From the NCBI GenBank assembly GCA_900768535.1, contig CAAGDE010000207.1, positions 1 through 56,410 on the forward strand: DNA of 56,410 bases. Reading direction: 5' to 3'. Positions 17,037-26,216 of this stretch are shown here, piece by piece. Made by a program: the position numbers and the translations under genes. The notes under the pieces were generated by a model. The model ran no database searches, had not been told where the DNA came from, and was given only the letters and a program-made list of their open reading frames with translations. Source of the stretch: Clostridia bacterium. Its GTDB lineage: Bacteria; Bacillota; Clostridia; Oscillospirales; CAG-272. The first letter of the stretch is position 1. Each line of letters opens with the position of its first letter.

Positions 17037-19400
17037 TCACGGCTTCTTCTCTCTCACACCCTCAATCGACTGCGTAAACACGTTTGCCGTCCTGCTGTCA
17101 ACAGGACAATACCAAACAGCCTCAATCGGCAAACCGGGATGAGGATTCTTCCATTCATACCGATAATATGTGAGCACCCTACCGTCACAATCCCGTTCCT
17201 CCACGCCGTCCGTAAAATAGGTGGACGGGTATCCGGTATGCCTGAAATACATCTGTGTTAAAGGCTGATTATGCCTGCGGTTCCAAAAGCCAATCTGTTT
17301 GCCGTAAGCCACCGGAACAAGCTCCTCTCGCCCGTCCGAATATCGGATATGATAGTTCCCCAACAGCGGGAGGGGCGTCCACGGTTTTCGGTATATGCAC
17401 TCGGATGCGGTATGCGTAAACACCATACTGTCATAACACCGATGAATATTTTGAATCCGCACCGGATGCGGCTCTCCGGCAATTTTGGGATAATGAGGGC
17501 CGCGATATACGATCGAAATATCCCCTTCGTGAAGCAGAGGCGAACGCTCTCCGTGCAGCTGTTCTCTCAGCTTCGGAATCCGTGTGTTGATCAGGCGGTC
17601 ATAGGCATACCGCAAATATGCTTTGTATTCCTCCGACCACAGCATCTGTGAGCAATACAGAATATCGTAGATCTTTCCCTCACAACCGAGTTGCTCCTCG
17701 TCTGTCACAACCCAGGTGGATACTTCCGCCCCGATTACGCCTTTTTGCCGGATCCGCTTTTCATATCTCGGAAAATGACTGGAATACAGATTGCCGATTA
17801 CAACGGAAAAATTCTGTTCGGTTAAATTGGTTTCAATATCCTCTTCCATGTGAAAATACCAGATAAAATCCAACAGAACAATGTCCTTCGGAATCATTGA
17901 AGAAGCGTGAACCGTGCGATAGGAGCTGACCGGCTGAAGCATATCCGACCATATCATCATGCGCAATCCTTTTTCCGCCAGATGATCATGAATCCGCCGA
18001 ATGTCAGAGGCGAACAACTCTGCGGGATCCCGACTGCGGCACACGGGACAAACACCGATCTGATAAACCTCGTCATGCCCCATATGAACAAATTTTCTCG
18101 GTTTCGTCACCTCAATGATTTCATCCAAAATATCAAACAGGATCATATACGATTTCGGATTTGACGGACAGAAGCTGTGGGCATAAAAATCATTCGGCGG
18201 AATGTCCGCAAGCCTCAAATCGGTTTCTTCCGTTTGCAATCCGCCTGCCGGAAGTTCGGCAATATCCGGATGCGGAAGTGTCAGAAACTGAACATGACCC
18301 AAGCTTTGAACTTCCGGAATCACATCAATTCCGAACCGTCTGATGTATGTAATCAGATCGGCAAGATCTTCTTTTTCAACAACCCCGCCGCCTGCAACCT
18401 CCGAATGCGGAAACGGCGGCCAGATGCCGGCTTTGGCTCTGGCATTTGCCGCAAGAACCGCTTCGTTGATTTCCGGATGCGAATCAAACCGCATCCCCCC
18501 GGCAATTTCCAATATAATGTAGTTATACCCCATGGGGGACAGCAGATATTTTACCAATCGCTTGGTAAACTCCAGTTGGTCAGCCGGAGGAAGCATCAGA
18601 TGAACGCCCCTGAAAGAAACCGCCGGGGCATCCTCTATCACCGTTTCCGGAACGCTTCCTGCCACATCAATCAGTTTCAGAAAAGTTTCCGCGCCCATCA
18701 CAAGTCCGCGCAAATCAGAACCGATAATCAAAGCTCCCCGACAGGATACCTCCAAGCGGTAACCGTTTTCTTTCAGACCGTCCCTTTTCCTTAAAATGAT
18801 CGGATGCTTTCCGGCAACAGACAATTTTCTTCCGGACTCTTCAAAAAACCGTTCCGACAGAATCTCCGCCGCAAGGCGTCCCTCAGCATCCTCAGATACG
18901 ATCGCGTCAAACTGCGAAACGGAATAGCGTTTGCCGGATGTCTCCATATGGCAGGGGATCGGAAACAGGGCTTCCCCGTCCGATTCGGCTCCCCACAGTT
19001 CAATACGTTCCAAAGCCAGGCAGGACAGATCCAAATCAAACTTTATGCATAAAGTTTTCATGGTTTCATTAACCGGAAGTGAAAGCATTTTTTCTTGAAT
19101 GCTTTTTCCGGTTTCTGCCGTATAGCTCGTCAATTCAGTCCCTTTTCCGTCACATATGCAGAGTTTTCGCGGCAGACACCGTTCGCCAAGAAAAAGATTC
19201 ACACAGCAAATGAAATAATTCCGCTCCAGGCGAACCGTCATTTCGGGATTGTCGTTCAGAAGCTTTTCCCAGTGAATGAACAGTTCTTCTCCCAAAAACG
19301 GATTCCCTTTTTTTCGCATTTCGGGAGTGTTGCCGGATTTTTCTCCGATCACATCATAGGAAATGTTTTTGCAATGCTGATTGATTAGCCCCAAAAACAT
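17037..19400 (-). CDS. GH20-type beta-N-acetylhexosaminidase-like enzyme
   Basis: A 787-residue protein without signal peptide. Residues 170-265 form the alpha/beta domain that precedes GH20 catalytic barrels (GALIIGSDLRGLVMGAETF). The barrel follows, with FRGVHLML, the histidine site QSLGHVQFL and the catalytic Asp-Glu in HMGHDE at 439-444. GH20 enzymes remove terminal GlcNAc or GalNAc by substrate-assisted catalysis. An N-terminal 170-residue region and a C-terminal region of about 150 residues are not assigned. ATG 19400 is chosen because GGAGGAG overlaps the AraC stop just upstream; the open frame extends to 19628 inside the AraC gene, which is not plausible. A cytoplasmic location suggests imported oligosaccharides as substrate. 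Confidence 0.78.
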   Translation of the reverse strand: MFLGLINQHCKNISYDVIGEKSGNTPEMRKKGNPFLGEELFIHWEKLLNDNPEMTVRLERNYFICCVNLFLGERCLPRKLCICDGKGTELTSYTAETGKSIQEKMLSLPVNETMKTLCIKFDLDLSCLALERIELWGAESDGEALFPIPCHMETSGKRYSVSQFDAIVSEDAEGRLAAEILSERFFEESGRKLSVAGKHPIILRKRDGLKENGYRLEVSCRGALIIGSDLRGLVMGAETFLKLIDVAGSVPETVIEDAPAVSFRGVHLMLPPADQLEFTKRLVKYLLSPMGYNYIILEIAGGMRFDSHPEINEAVLAANARAKAGIWPPFPHSEVAGGGVVEKEDLADLITYIRRFGIDVIPEVQSLGHVQFLTLPHPDIAELPAGGLQTEETDLRLADIPPNDFYAHSFCPSNPKSYMILFDILDEIIEVTKPRKFVHMGHDEVYQIGVCPVCRSRDPAELFASDIRRIHDHLAEKGLRMMIWSDMLQPVSSYRTVHASSMIPKDIVLLDFIWYFHMEEDIETNLTEQNFSVVIGNLYSSHFPRYEKRIRQKGVIGAEVSTWVVTDEEQLGCEGKIYDILYCSQMLWSEEYKAYLRYAYDRLINTRIPKLREQLHGERSPLLHEGDISIVYRGPHYPKIAGEPHPVRIQNIHRCYDSMVFTHTASECIYRKPWTPLPLLGNYHIRYSDGREELVPVAYGKQIGFWNRRHNQPLTQMYFRHTGYPSTYFTDGVEERDCDGRVLTYYRYEWKNPHPGLPIEAVWYCPVDSRTANVFTQSIEGVREKKP

Positions 19401-19402
19401 GA

Positions 19403-20311
19403 TCACTCCTCCTTCGCATTTTGCCGCATATTGTTCGGACGGACCGATTTGTAATACTCCATCGGTGACATATTGGTCACTCTGCGGAAACAGTTTGAAA
19501 AATGCTGTGCGTCGCAAAACGCAAGGAGCTGCGCGATTTCCGAAAAAGTATAATCCGTCTCCCGGATCAACCGCTTCGCTTCGTTTATTTTCAGAATTGT
19601 ATGATAATTCATAATGCTTGAATTGCATATTCTCCTGAAGCGCTTTGAAAGGTTAGCCTGACTGTACTTGAATTTTTCGCAAACATCCGCAAGTGTGATT
19701 TTTTGACCGATATTTTCTCTGAGATAGGAAATGATCTTCAAAACGACCGGATCGGTTATAACCTCCTCACGAACCAACGGCATTTTGAACTGACTTTGCG
19801 TTTCTATCCTGACTTCTCCTATCAAAAACATTTCCAATGAATTCACAACCATCTGTTCACTGCCAAACACCGCGCAGTCAATTGGCGTCAACTCTTTCAT
19901 GAACGGATCGTTAAAAGGCAGACTGAACGCCCATGAAGCCTCCTGTATTATCGTATACAGATAATGCAACAGGTCTTCCTTCACTGCGATTTTATGTCCC
20001 GAAAGGCAGTTCAGATGTTCCCCTTCATATACAAAAGATACAATCAGAACATTGGCGGATTTACTGTTGATTCCCTGCAGCATATGCAATTCTTCCGGCT
20101 TGTGCAGATACATATTTCCCTGTTGCAACGCAACCGCATCGGAGTTCGTCTTTATCAGTATCTCGCCCTTGTCAATATAAACCAATTCCCAGAAATCGTG
20201 TTGCTCAAACTGCTCCGTAAAAGAAGGGGCAAATTCAAAGTAGTGAACGGTGACAAGGGACTGAATGGAAATCGGTTTTCTAACCTTGTATGCGCGGTAA
20301 TGATTATCCAT
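19403..20311 (-). CDS. AraC family transcriptional regulator
   Basis: 302 residues with an N-terminal cupin-type domain (EQHDFWELVYIDKGEILIKT, MYLHKPEELHMLQ) and a C-terminal AraC helix-turn-helix pair (DVCEKFKYSQANLSKRFRR, then SEIAQLLAFCDAQHFSNCFR). ATG 20311 follows GGAG by 5 bases, and the gene begins 15 bases after the NagB-like stop, so it is cotranscribed. Its stop overlaps the ribosome binding site of the GH20 gene. It probably senses an amino sugar or derivative and controls this operon; no operator can be assigned. Confidence 0.88.
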   Translation of the reverse strand: MDNHYRAYKVRKPISIQSLVTVHYFEFAPSFTEQFEQHDFWELVYIDKGEILIKTNSDAVALQQGNMYLHKPEELHMLQGINSKSANVLIVSFVYEGEHLNCLSGHKIAVKEDLLHYLYTIIQEASWAFSLPFNDPFMKELTPIDCAVFGSEQMVVNSLEMFLIGEVRIETQSQFKMPLVREEVITDPVVLKIISYLRENIGQKITLADVCEKFKYSQANLSKRFRRICNSSIMNYHTILKINEAKRLIRETDYTFSEIAQLLAFCDAQHFSNCFRRVTNMSPMEYYKSVRPNNMRQNAKEE

Positions 20312-20326
20312 TTTGACTCCGTGTAA

Positions 20327-21286
20327 TCAGTAACCGACCTGTTCCCAACATTCAAACGGTGCCGCTATTTCCTCGCTGACATATACCTGCGTCTTCATCA
20401 ACTGGAGCATGGAGCTCGGGATCAACGGAGAAACCGGCCCGTGTAATACCAATCTTGAAGTCATCCTTTGCCAGGAGCTGAATGTGTTGTTCGTCAGCAG
20501 TGCATGAACTTCAATCCGCTCACGCGCATTTTTCACATCGTAAGGACCGATCGTTGCGGCGCAGGGCGGCACATCGGCAATATACCCCGACTGACCGAAT
20601 ACACCGTGCAAAGAATTCTGCGCAACCGTCAAAGGGTGAAGCCTGACAATCCGGGCTTTCATATCGAGATATTCATCCATATTTTTTGCATCTGTAAACG
20701 GAGAAACAGGATCGATGAATGCCATGTGCCCCGTCCACCCCGGGGAAGAAGAACAAATGTCGGCGCCGCCGTCTCCGCATTCGGTAATCATATCGGAATA
20801 GCTTGCAATGTTTTTATCAGTCGGGTAGTGTACGTTTTCAAGCGGCATACGAAGCGATTCATCAATCTGATAGATAAAGTATTTCAGCATGGAATGCGCG
20901 AACCCCGCCCGATAGGTTTCCGGTGCAATATGACCGTCCTCATCCGCCCATTCATCCATTGCAAACACATGAACTCTGTGACAGTCAACCCGGAAATAGT
21001 TAATTAACTGTGCCAACGGGATATAGGTTTCCGGCTCGGGATTTCCGAGAATCATCGTAAACTTTTTTCCCGCCTCAGAAGCTTCCTTAATACGGGCAAA
21101 TAAAGTTGCAATCAGGACGGGGTGCGGATTTTGCATCACCTTGATGCAAAAATCGGGGTTGGGATGTTTTTCAAGATCCTTTCCGCTGATCAGACGCAAC
21201 CTTTCGCAAACTGTTCTGTCGCGGAAAGGTACATAATCTCCCGGTCTGAACGCGAAATCCGTGGCGGGTTCATAAATTCTTCCCAT
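20327..21286 (-). CDS. nagB: Glucosamine-6-phosphate deaminase/isomerase (NagB-like)
   Basis: 319 residues of the NagB/sugar-isomerase family, which converts glucosamine-6-phosphate to fructose-6-phosphate and ammonia in the cytoplasm. Visible motifs are FTMILGNPEPETYIPLAQLI (sugar-phosphate loop), VHVFAMDEWAD (catalytic Asp region), PGWTGHMAFIDP and LHPLTVAQNS. The glycine motif SSPGWTGH departs from the usual G-x-G-x-D-GH-I-A-F pattern, and the protein is longer than the roughly 240-270 residues of classical NagB. A divergent NagB-like subgroup or another amino-sugar-phosphate substrate is therefore possible. ATG 21286 follows GGAG by 8 bases. It lies directly after the NagA-like gene. Confidence 0.75.
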   Translation of the reverse strand: MGRIYEPATDFAFRPGDYVPFRDRTVCERLRLISGKDLEKHPNPDFCIKVMQNPHPVLIATLFARIKEASEAGKKFTMILGNPEPETYIPLAQLINYFRVDCHRVHVFAMDEWADEDGHIAPETYRAGFAHSMLKYFIYQIDESLRMPLENVHYPTDKNIASYSDMITECGDGGADICSSSPGWTGHMAFIDPVSPFTDAKNMDEYLDMKARIVRLHPLTVAQNSLHGVFGQSGYIADVPPCAATIGPYDVKNARERIEVHALLTNNTFSSWQRMTSRLVLHGPVSPLIPSSMLQLMKTQVYVSEEIAAPFECWEQVGY

Positions 21287-21310
21287 TTTCAATTCTCCAG
21301 TTTCTTTTAT

Positions 21311-22444
21311 TTACAGCAGATTCCCTGCAAACATGACATTTTTCACATCAAAACGGTGATCAACAAACACAAGGTCAGCACGTGCCCCGATCTGAATCCG
21401 CCCCCGATCCGTAATTCCCAGCAGGGTTGCCGGATTTGCGGAGGCAAACCGGAACGCATCGCAGACAGACGCTCCGGTATGTACCATAATATTTCGGCAG
21501 GCAGCATCAAGCGTCATGCGGGTGCCTGCAATTTCGCCGTCAAAATCAAAATTGATGTCCGTTACCCCATCGTATCCGGACGGTATCGGTCCGTATGCCA
21601 CAAAAGAATCGGAAACAAGAATCAGACGGTCGTCTCCTTTTATTTTTCGGATCAGACGTTGCATATAGGGATCAACATGGATTCCTTTGGAATCACAGAT
21701 CATCTCCGCATAAATATCCGAATGGTAGCTGACCGTTTCATCCACACATACCCCCCGACACTCCGGATATTTCACCAAGGTTCCGGTCGCATTCGTGTGA
21801 TGCGTTGCAAGACGCAAGCCAAAAGGAATCAAGCCTTCTGTCTGTGCCGGGGTTGCCTCGCTATGTGCCACGGAAAATACCGCATTCGGAACGAGCTGCT
21901 TCACATCTCTGACAAAATCCAAAATTCCTTCCCGCTCCGGCGCAACGCAAAATACGCGCGCTCTGTTTTGAACGGCCTTCACAACGGGAAGATAATCCTC
22001 ACGCCGGATCGGATTTCTCCACGGATTGTTTTCCTTTTCGCATCCGAACCTCGGGTTCAGATACGGTCCCTCCATATAATAACCGAGAAAATTCGGGAAC
22101 CGACCGGCATCGACCGAAGCGTCGATCGTTTCAATCGCCCTCAGATATTCACTGACATTCATATTGAAATACAGTGCGGGCATAATGCCTGTCACACCGT
22201 GTTTCAGCGAATAATCCGATGTGGCATCAGGATCATCAAAAAAATATACATTGTCAGCCGCATGAGTATGGATGTCGATCAGACCCGGACCGACATACAG
22301 GCCCTTTGCGTCAATAATCTCCATTCCCGCAGTATTTACGTCGTTGCCGTAATCCGCAATCCGACCGTCGGCGACTGCAATTTTCCCGTCCGGGATCAGA
22401 TGATCCGACAGAACGATGGTAGCATTTACAATACAGATTTTCAA
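21311..22444 (-). CDS. nagA: N-acetylglucosamine-6-phosphate deacetylase (NagA-like)
   Basis: 377 residues of the amidohydrolase superfamily. NagA removes acetate from GlcNAc-6-phosphate, the step before NagB. Motifs are VGPGLIDIHTHAADN (metal site), YYMEGPYLNPRFGCE (metal-ligand Glu), FSVAHSEAT and THHTNATGTL (metal His), and LVSDSFVAYG (catalytic Asp). HHTNATG replaces the H-x-F/Y-NAM loop typical of NagA, so a related N-acetylated sugar phosphate is possible. I choose TTG 22444 as start because GGGAG lies 8 bases upstream and the sequence KICIVNATIV begins the fold. Upstream is a 152-base gap holding a terminator-like hairpin. Downstream the NagB-like gene follows after 24 bases. Confidence 0.78.
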   Translation of the reverse strand: MKICIVNATIVLSDHLIPDGKIAVADGRIADYGNDVNTAGMEIIDAKGLYVGPGLIDIHTHAADNVYFFDDPDATSDYSLKHGVTGIMPALYFNMNVSEYLRAIETIDASVDAGRFPNFLGYYMEGPYLNPRFGCEKENNPWRNPIRREDYLPVVKAVQNRARVFCVAPEREGILDFVRDVKQLVPNAVFSVAHSEATPAQTEGLIPFGLRLATHHTNATGTLVKYPECRGVCVDETVSYHSDIYAEMICDSKGIHVDPYMQRLIRKIKGDDRLILVSDSFVAYGPIPSGYDGVTDINFDFDGEIAGTRMTLDAACRNIMVHTGASVCDAFRFASANPATLLGITDRGRIQIGARADLVFVDHRFDVKNVMFAGNLL

Positions 22445-22460
22445 AAATATCGCTCCCACA

Positions 22461-22505
22461 GAAAAAATCTCTTTCCTTCCGCTCCGATTCCGAAGCGGAA
22501 GGAAA
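22461..22505 (-). terminator. Terminator-like hairpin between small gene and nagA
   Basis: A perfect 12-bp inverted repeat (22472-22483 with 22494-22505, arm TTTCCTTCCGCT) with a 10-base loop is followed on the minus strand by GAGATTTTTTC. It lies between the small YxxP gene and the nagA-like start, inside an otherwise continuous operon, so it probably lowers or regulates expression of the downstream genes. Confidence 0.65.
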
Positions 22506-22596
22506 AATCGTAAAAACATCTGTTGTTTCGGGCAATCCTGCACAATTCCGATGGGGACAGACACGTACGCCGATCGTGAATCGCGCGGCGGTGCCT

Positions 22597-22734
22597 TTAT
22601 TCAATACAGTCCAATCCGGGCATATTCAGATTCAGCTCCTGTCCGTATTGCTCTCCCCCCGGACTGCCGGTCAGAATATCGGATACATCCGGATGAACGG
22701 TTACGGCAATCGGTTTCTCATAAATCCTTTTCAT
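22597..22734 (-). CDS. Small YxxP-motif protein 2 (45 aa)
   Basis: An unrecognised 45-residue protein. It begins MKRIYEKPIAVTVHPDVSDI, continues LTGSPGGEQYGQELNLNMPG and ends LDCIE. AAGGAG precedes two adjacent ATGs; the second (22734) has the better spacing. It starts 13 bases after the stop of the secreted GLUG protein, the same arrangement as small gene 1 after its secreted neighbour. It shares Y-E-x-P near the N-terminus and D-I-L-x-G-S around residue 20 with the other two members. It has no signal peptide or membrane segment. A leader-like N-terminus with a variable C-terminus is an inference; function unknown. Confidence 0.65.
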   Translation of the reverse strand: MKRIYEKPIAVTVHPDVSDILTGSPGGEQYGQELNLNMPGLDCIE

Positions 22735-22747
22735 CATGCTTCTCCTT

Positions 22748-24562
22748 TCAATTACCGGAAATAAAATTCTTGCAAGCCTCATAATATCCCAGCATCGCCT
22801 GATAAACCTGAACTTCTTTCTCGTTTTCAATCTTCACCGCACCCTCGGTATCGGAGGTTCCCCCAAGGTATCCGTCCGAGAGATCCGTTACGAGTTTATA
22901 AAGATTCACACCGCGGGAGTCACTCTTTACAACGGTTCCGTCCGGAAGGACCGCATATGCATAGAACGACACAACCGAATCCAGGTTTGCAGCCTTTACT
23001 CCGCCGAATACAGAGGAAAAACGGTTGTCATCGTATTTCATTCCCTGATCCGATACTTTTGCATCACTTGCATCGATTTCCGCAACGGTCATTTTTTTAT
23101 CGCCCGCAAGGAACGTGAATCCGAACTCGCATACCCCATACTTCTCCTCATATGCATCAACAGGCACAACCTCCCCGTTAACTACGAAGTTTGTGATGAC
23201 CATCAACCCGAAATCACTGTTCGCATCTTCAATCAACTTCATTTTTGCCGAAAGAGAAGATTTCAGATTCAAAGAACAGGAGAATGCAACAGGCGTCAGA
23301 GCGGCAATCGCCCCGTCAATTTTCTCCATCTCCTGGCGAATCGTAGAAACACCGTCGGTCAGGGTAATTTCCGCATCAATGCTTGAAACCTGCGTTCCTC
23401 CATTTCCTCCCTTGGCGGTTGCAGAGAAGGAATCGGTAACGGTGCGGGTATAACCGGCTCCATTGGTATCCCCAACAACCGCATTATTATATAGTTTCTG
23501 AGATTCTGCAATTGTCCGCACACTGCTGTCGAAGAAGTGACTCACCTCATAATGCGTTTTTTGCGAAAATCCGATTGCTCCGCCGATAAACTTATAACCG
23601 CCCGTTGTTTGGGTGCCGCTTGTCATCGTCCCGCTGTTGTATGAGAATCGGACGGTAGTTTTCGCACGATCCTGATTCGGTTCACAAAAAGCCTTTGCAA
23701 TCATCCCCGCAATACAGGTTTGTTGATTTCCGGTTGTACTTGCCGTCAACGCACCCTTGTTCACGCAATATGCAATTACAAGTTGTGCATCGGCTCCATC
23801 CGCATACCCGACGATCCCGCCGCAGCGGACCTCATCCGTGCCTGTAATACTGACAGACGCCTCATTGATACAATGGGAAACCGTTACCGGATCGGCTGTA
23901 AAGGAATGGGCGTAACCAATCATGCCGCCTACACTTTTACCCGTTGCCTTTACAACGGTGCCTGAATCCGTGGTGCAACGTAATACGGTCGCTCCGTCCC
24001 TCGCAATTCCGGCTATAGCCCCCACATCCGACTGACCTTCAAAGCTGCAGCCGACCAGATTCAAATGGCTGATTTCAGCACCTTTCCCAAGTCTTCCGAA
24101 CAGTCCCGTAACAGGATCTGTTGAAATCTGCTTCAGATTGGAAACAGTCTTGCCGTTGCCGTCAAAAATGAGAGCAGAATAATAACCGTCAACTCCTCCG
24201 AGCGGTCTGAGATGTTTTCCGCCCATATCAATGTCGGCGGTCAGCTTGAAATATGTCCCGTCAAAGCAGTTTGAATTTCGCGTTTTTAGCGTGTCCAGGT
24301 AAAGCGCATCCGGCTCATGATTGATCAGTTTTTCAAGCGCCGCAAGCTGTGCCGCCGTTCCGATGAGGTAAGGGTTGAATTTCGTGCCTGCTTTTACCAA
24401 AGCACCGTCATTCCAGTACCAGCTGTAGTCAACTTCGGTCCCGTCCCAACCCGTTTTTGCGCCTGTAGTCGGCTCTGCAAACAGCACGACCGTCAGGCAG
24501 GACAGAGTGAGAAATACGGCAAGAATCAAGCAAAGATGTCTTAGGGTTCTTCTTTCCTTCAT
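22748..24562 (-). CDS. Secreted GLUG-motif repeat protein
   Basis: A 604-residue secreted protein with signal peptide (cleavage near LFAEP). After a short WDG segment come GLUG-type repeats that usually fold as a right-handed beta-helix (PYLIGTAAQLAALEKLIN, GTYFKLTADIDMGG, VGAIAGIARDGATVLRCT, VGGMIGYAHSFTADP, CGGIVGYADGADAQLVIAYC). From about residue 390 an alpha/beta C-terminal domain follows (SCSLNLKSSLSAKMKLIED, FGLMVITNFVVNGEVV, SVVSFYAYAVLPDGTVV). GLUG proteins are surface or adhesin-like; binding partners are not known. AAAGGAG precedes ATG 24562. It has no obvious cell-wall anchor. A second protein of the same plan lies at 37422-39260; both are next to a small YxxP gene. Confidence 0.7.
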   Translation of the reverse strand: MKERRTLRHLCLILAVFLTLSCLTVVLFAEPTTGAKTGWDGTEVDYSWYWNDGALVKAGTKFNPYLIGTAAQLAALEKLINHEPDALYLDTLKTRNSNCFDGTYFKLTADIDMGGKHLRPLGGVDGYYSALIFDGNGKTVSNLKQISTDPVTGLFGRLGKGAEISHLNLVGCSFEGQSDVGAIAGIARDGATVLRCTTDSGTVVKATGKSVGGMIGYAHSFTADPVTVSHCINEASVSITGTDEVRCGGIVGYADGADAQLVIAYCVNKGALTASTTGNQQTCIAGMIAKAFCEPNQDRAKTTVRFSYNSGTMTSGTQTTGGYKFIGGAIGFSQKTHYEVSHFFDSSVRTIAESQKLYNNAVVGDTNGAGYTRTVTDSFSATAKGGNGGTQVSSIDAEITLTDGVSTIRQEMEKIDGAIAALTPVAFSCSLNLKSSLSAKMKLIEDANSDFGLMVITNFVVNGEVVPVDAYEEKYGVCEFGFTFLAGDKKMTVAEIDASDAKVSDQGMKYDDNRFSSVFGGVKAANLDSVVSFYAYAVLPDGTVVKSDSRGVNLYKLVTDLSDGYLGGTSDTEGAVKIENEKEVQVYQAMLGYYEACKNFISGN

Positions 24563-24591
24563 GGCTTTTCTCCTTTGAGATATAATATATT

Positions 24592-26211
24592 TTAACCCTT
24601 TGAAGAGTTAATTTCCGACTCAATATTTCCAAGCAACTCCAACCACGCCGAGCGGTTATCAGCCCAGAATCGCTTTGATGTCTGCATTGCCATATCCCGT
24701 TTACAACGGTTCAACTGTTCCACATCAATCGATTCAACCGGCAAAAAACAATTTTTTCCTTTTTCCCGAGGCGGTATTATATCACCGATTGCAAGAAACG
24801 GATCCTCTTTCAGTCCGCAGCCGAATATACATTCGGAAACCGCACGTCGGTAATCCGCCCCATAATCGGCAGATCCGTGATTCCACAGACGGTCGGCAAA
24901 CAGTACCAGACTAACCGGAAACGTATACCGATAAAAAGGATACGCTTCGGTATTTCCGTATTCCCAGGCACAGCACTCTCCGCCTATTATTTTTGCGCCC
25001 GACTTTGACAAAGCATTAGCCACAGCTTCGGGAGTCCAATTTTTCAACTTTTCCGGTGATAAATACCGATCGGAATCCAAATATGTCTGTAAATAATCCG
25101 AGTTTATCACCTGAAATCCGTATCTGACAAACTGTTCAAGCGAACATCCCTCAACCGGACCGTTCTCCGGAATTGCGATCCGCCAATACTGAATTACAAT
25201 ATCATGCGGAATCGGCGGATCCACGGAAATATCGATCTGGTCGTTCCACATCATCATTCTTTTCCCCATTGAGGAGATTATTTCATGAATCCGATTGACG
25301 ACATAGTAATATTCTCCCCGTTTATCGGCAATCTTTTTATCGATTCGCAACCTCCGACAGGCTTCACAGGAATCCCAATTGCACAGTTGACTCAGCTCCG
25401 GTCTGTTGGCGAATTCCAATTCATCACCGCCGACATGGATCACAGAACACGGAAATATTTCCGCTACTTCTTCCAATAACCGACGGTAGAGCTTCCAAGC
25501 TTCCGTCGAAGCAGGACACAACGTCCACTTGCTGTCAAACTCCATCCCGCCGGCATCCCTGCATTGAACGCAGGGATATGCTTCCGATAACGCATTGGCG
25601 TGCGCCGGAAGTTCAATTTCCGGAATAATCTCCATCTGAAAGAGTTCACAGATCTCAACCATCCTGCGCAAATCCGCTTTTGAATAACGGCGGCCGAATG
25701 CGGCTTTCATTTTCGGCAAAGCGGCGGACCGGAAGCACAACCCCTCCGAATCCATCAGATGAAAGTGGATGTGATTGAGCTTTGACAACCCTGCAAGCAA
25801 GATGGAATTCAAAACCTCATCAACCGGTGCTGTTCCGCGCGCAAAATCCAACATGACCGAGCGATATATGCTATCCGCCCAATCCGTCATCGTTCCCTCC
25901 GGCACGGCAGAACGGTTCAAAAGCCAAAACAGAGAAACCACGCCGTTCACAGCCCCGCGAATATCCTCATATTCTACCGTGATACATCCCAATCTCAGCG
26001 TAAGCCTGTACTGCTCCGCTTTCTTTCCGGAAAACACGGTTTTGGAGAAAATAATCGTTGTGTCCGCATTCTCCGCCATTTTTTCAGGCATCAAAAAGCA
26101 AAGGAGTTTCAAAGCTTTTTCCCCAAGCGGATCGCCTGCAATGCCGACAACCCGCAGGGGGGTGTCCAGCAGCTTCCCGGTTAGATTCTTTTCTTTTACT
26201 GACGGTAACAT
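24592..26211 (-). CDS. GH20-type beta-N-acetylhexosaminidase-like enzyme
   Basis: 539 residues without signal peptide. A short N-terminal domain (about 15-100) leads to a GH20 barrel: YRSVMLDFARGTAPV, HIHFHLMDSEG, the histidine site IIPEIELPAHANALSEAYP, and the catalytic pair in HVGGDE at 259-264. Four cysteines around CNWDSCEACRRL may bind metal or just be loops. It would release GlcNAc or GalNAc from imported oligosaccharides. ATG 26211 begins just after the TAG of the MBL gene, with GGAG 11 bases upstream overlapping that stop. It differs strongly in length and sequence from the other GH20 in the same operon, which suggests different linkages. Confidence 0.8.
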   Translation of the reverse strand: MLPSVKEKNLTGKLLDTPLRVVGIAGDPLGEKALKLLCFLMPEKMAENADTTIIFSKTVFSGKKAEQYRLTLRLGCITVEYEDIRGAVNGVVSLFWLLNRSAVPEGTMTDWADSIYRSVMLDFARGTAPVDEVLNSILLAGLSKLNHIHFHLMDSEGLCFRSAALPKMKAAFGRRYSKADLRRMVEICELFQMEIIPEIELPAHANALSEAYPCVQCRDAGGMEFDSKWTLCPASTEAWKLYRRLLEEVAEIFPCSVIHVGGDELEFANRPELSQLCNWDSCEACRRLRIDKKIADKRGEYYYVVNRIHEIISSMGKRMMMWNDQIDISVDPPIPHDIVIQYWRIAIPENGPVEGCSLEQFVRYGFQVINSDYLQTYLDSDRYLSPEKLKNWTPEAVANALSKSGAKIIGGECCAWEYGNTEAYPFYRYTFPVSLVLFADRLWNHGSADYGADYRRAVSECIFGCGLKEDPFLAIGDIIPPREKGKNCFLPVESIDVEQLNRCKRDMAMQTSKRFWADNRSAWLELLGNIESEINSSKG

Positions 26212-26216
26212 GATTT

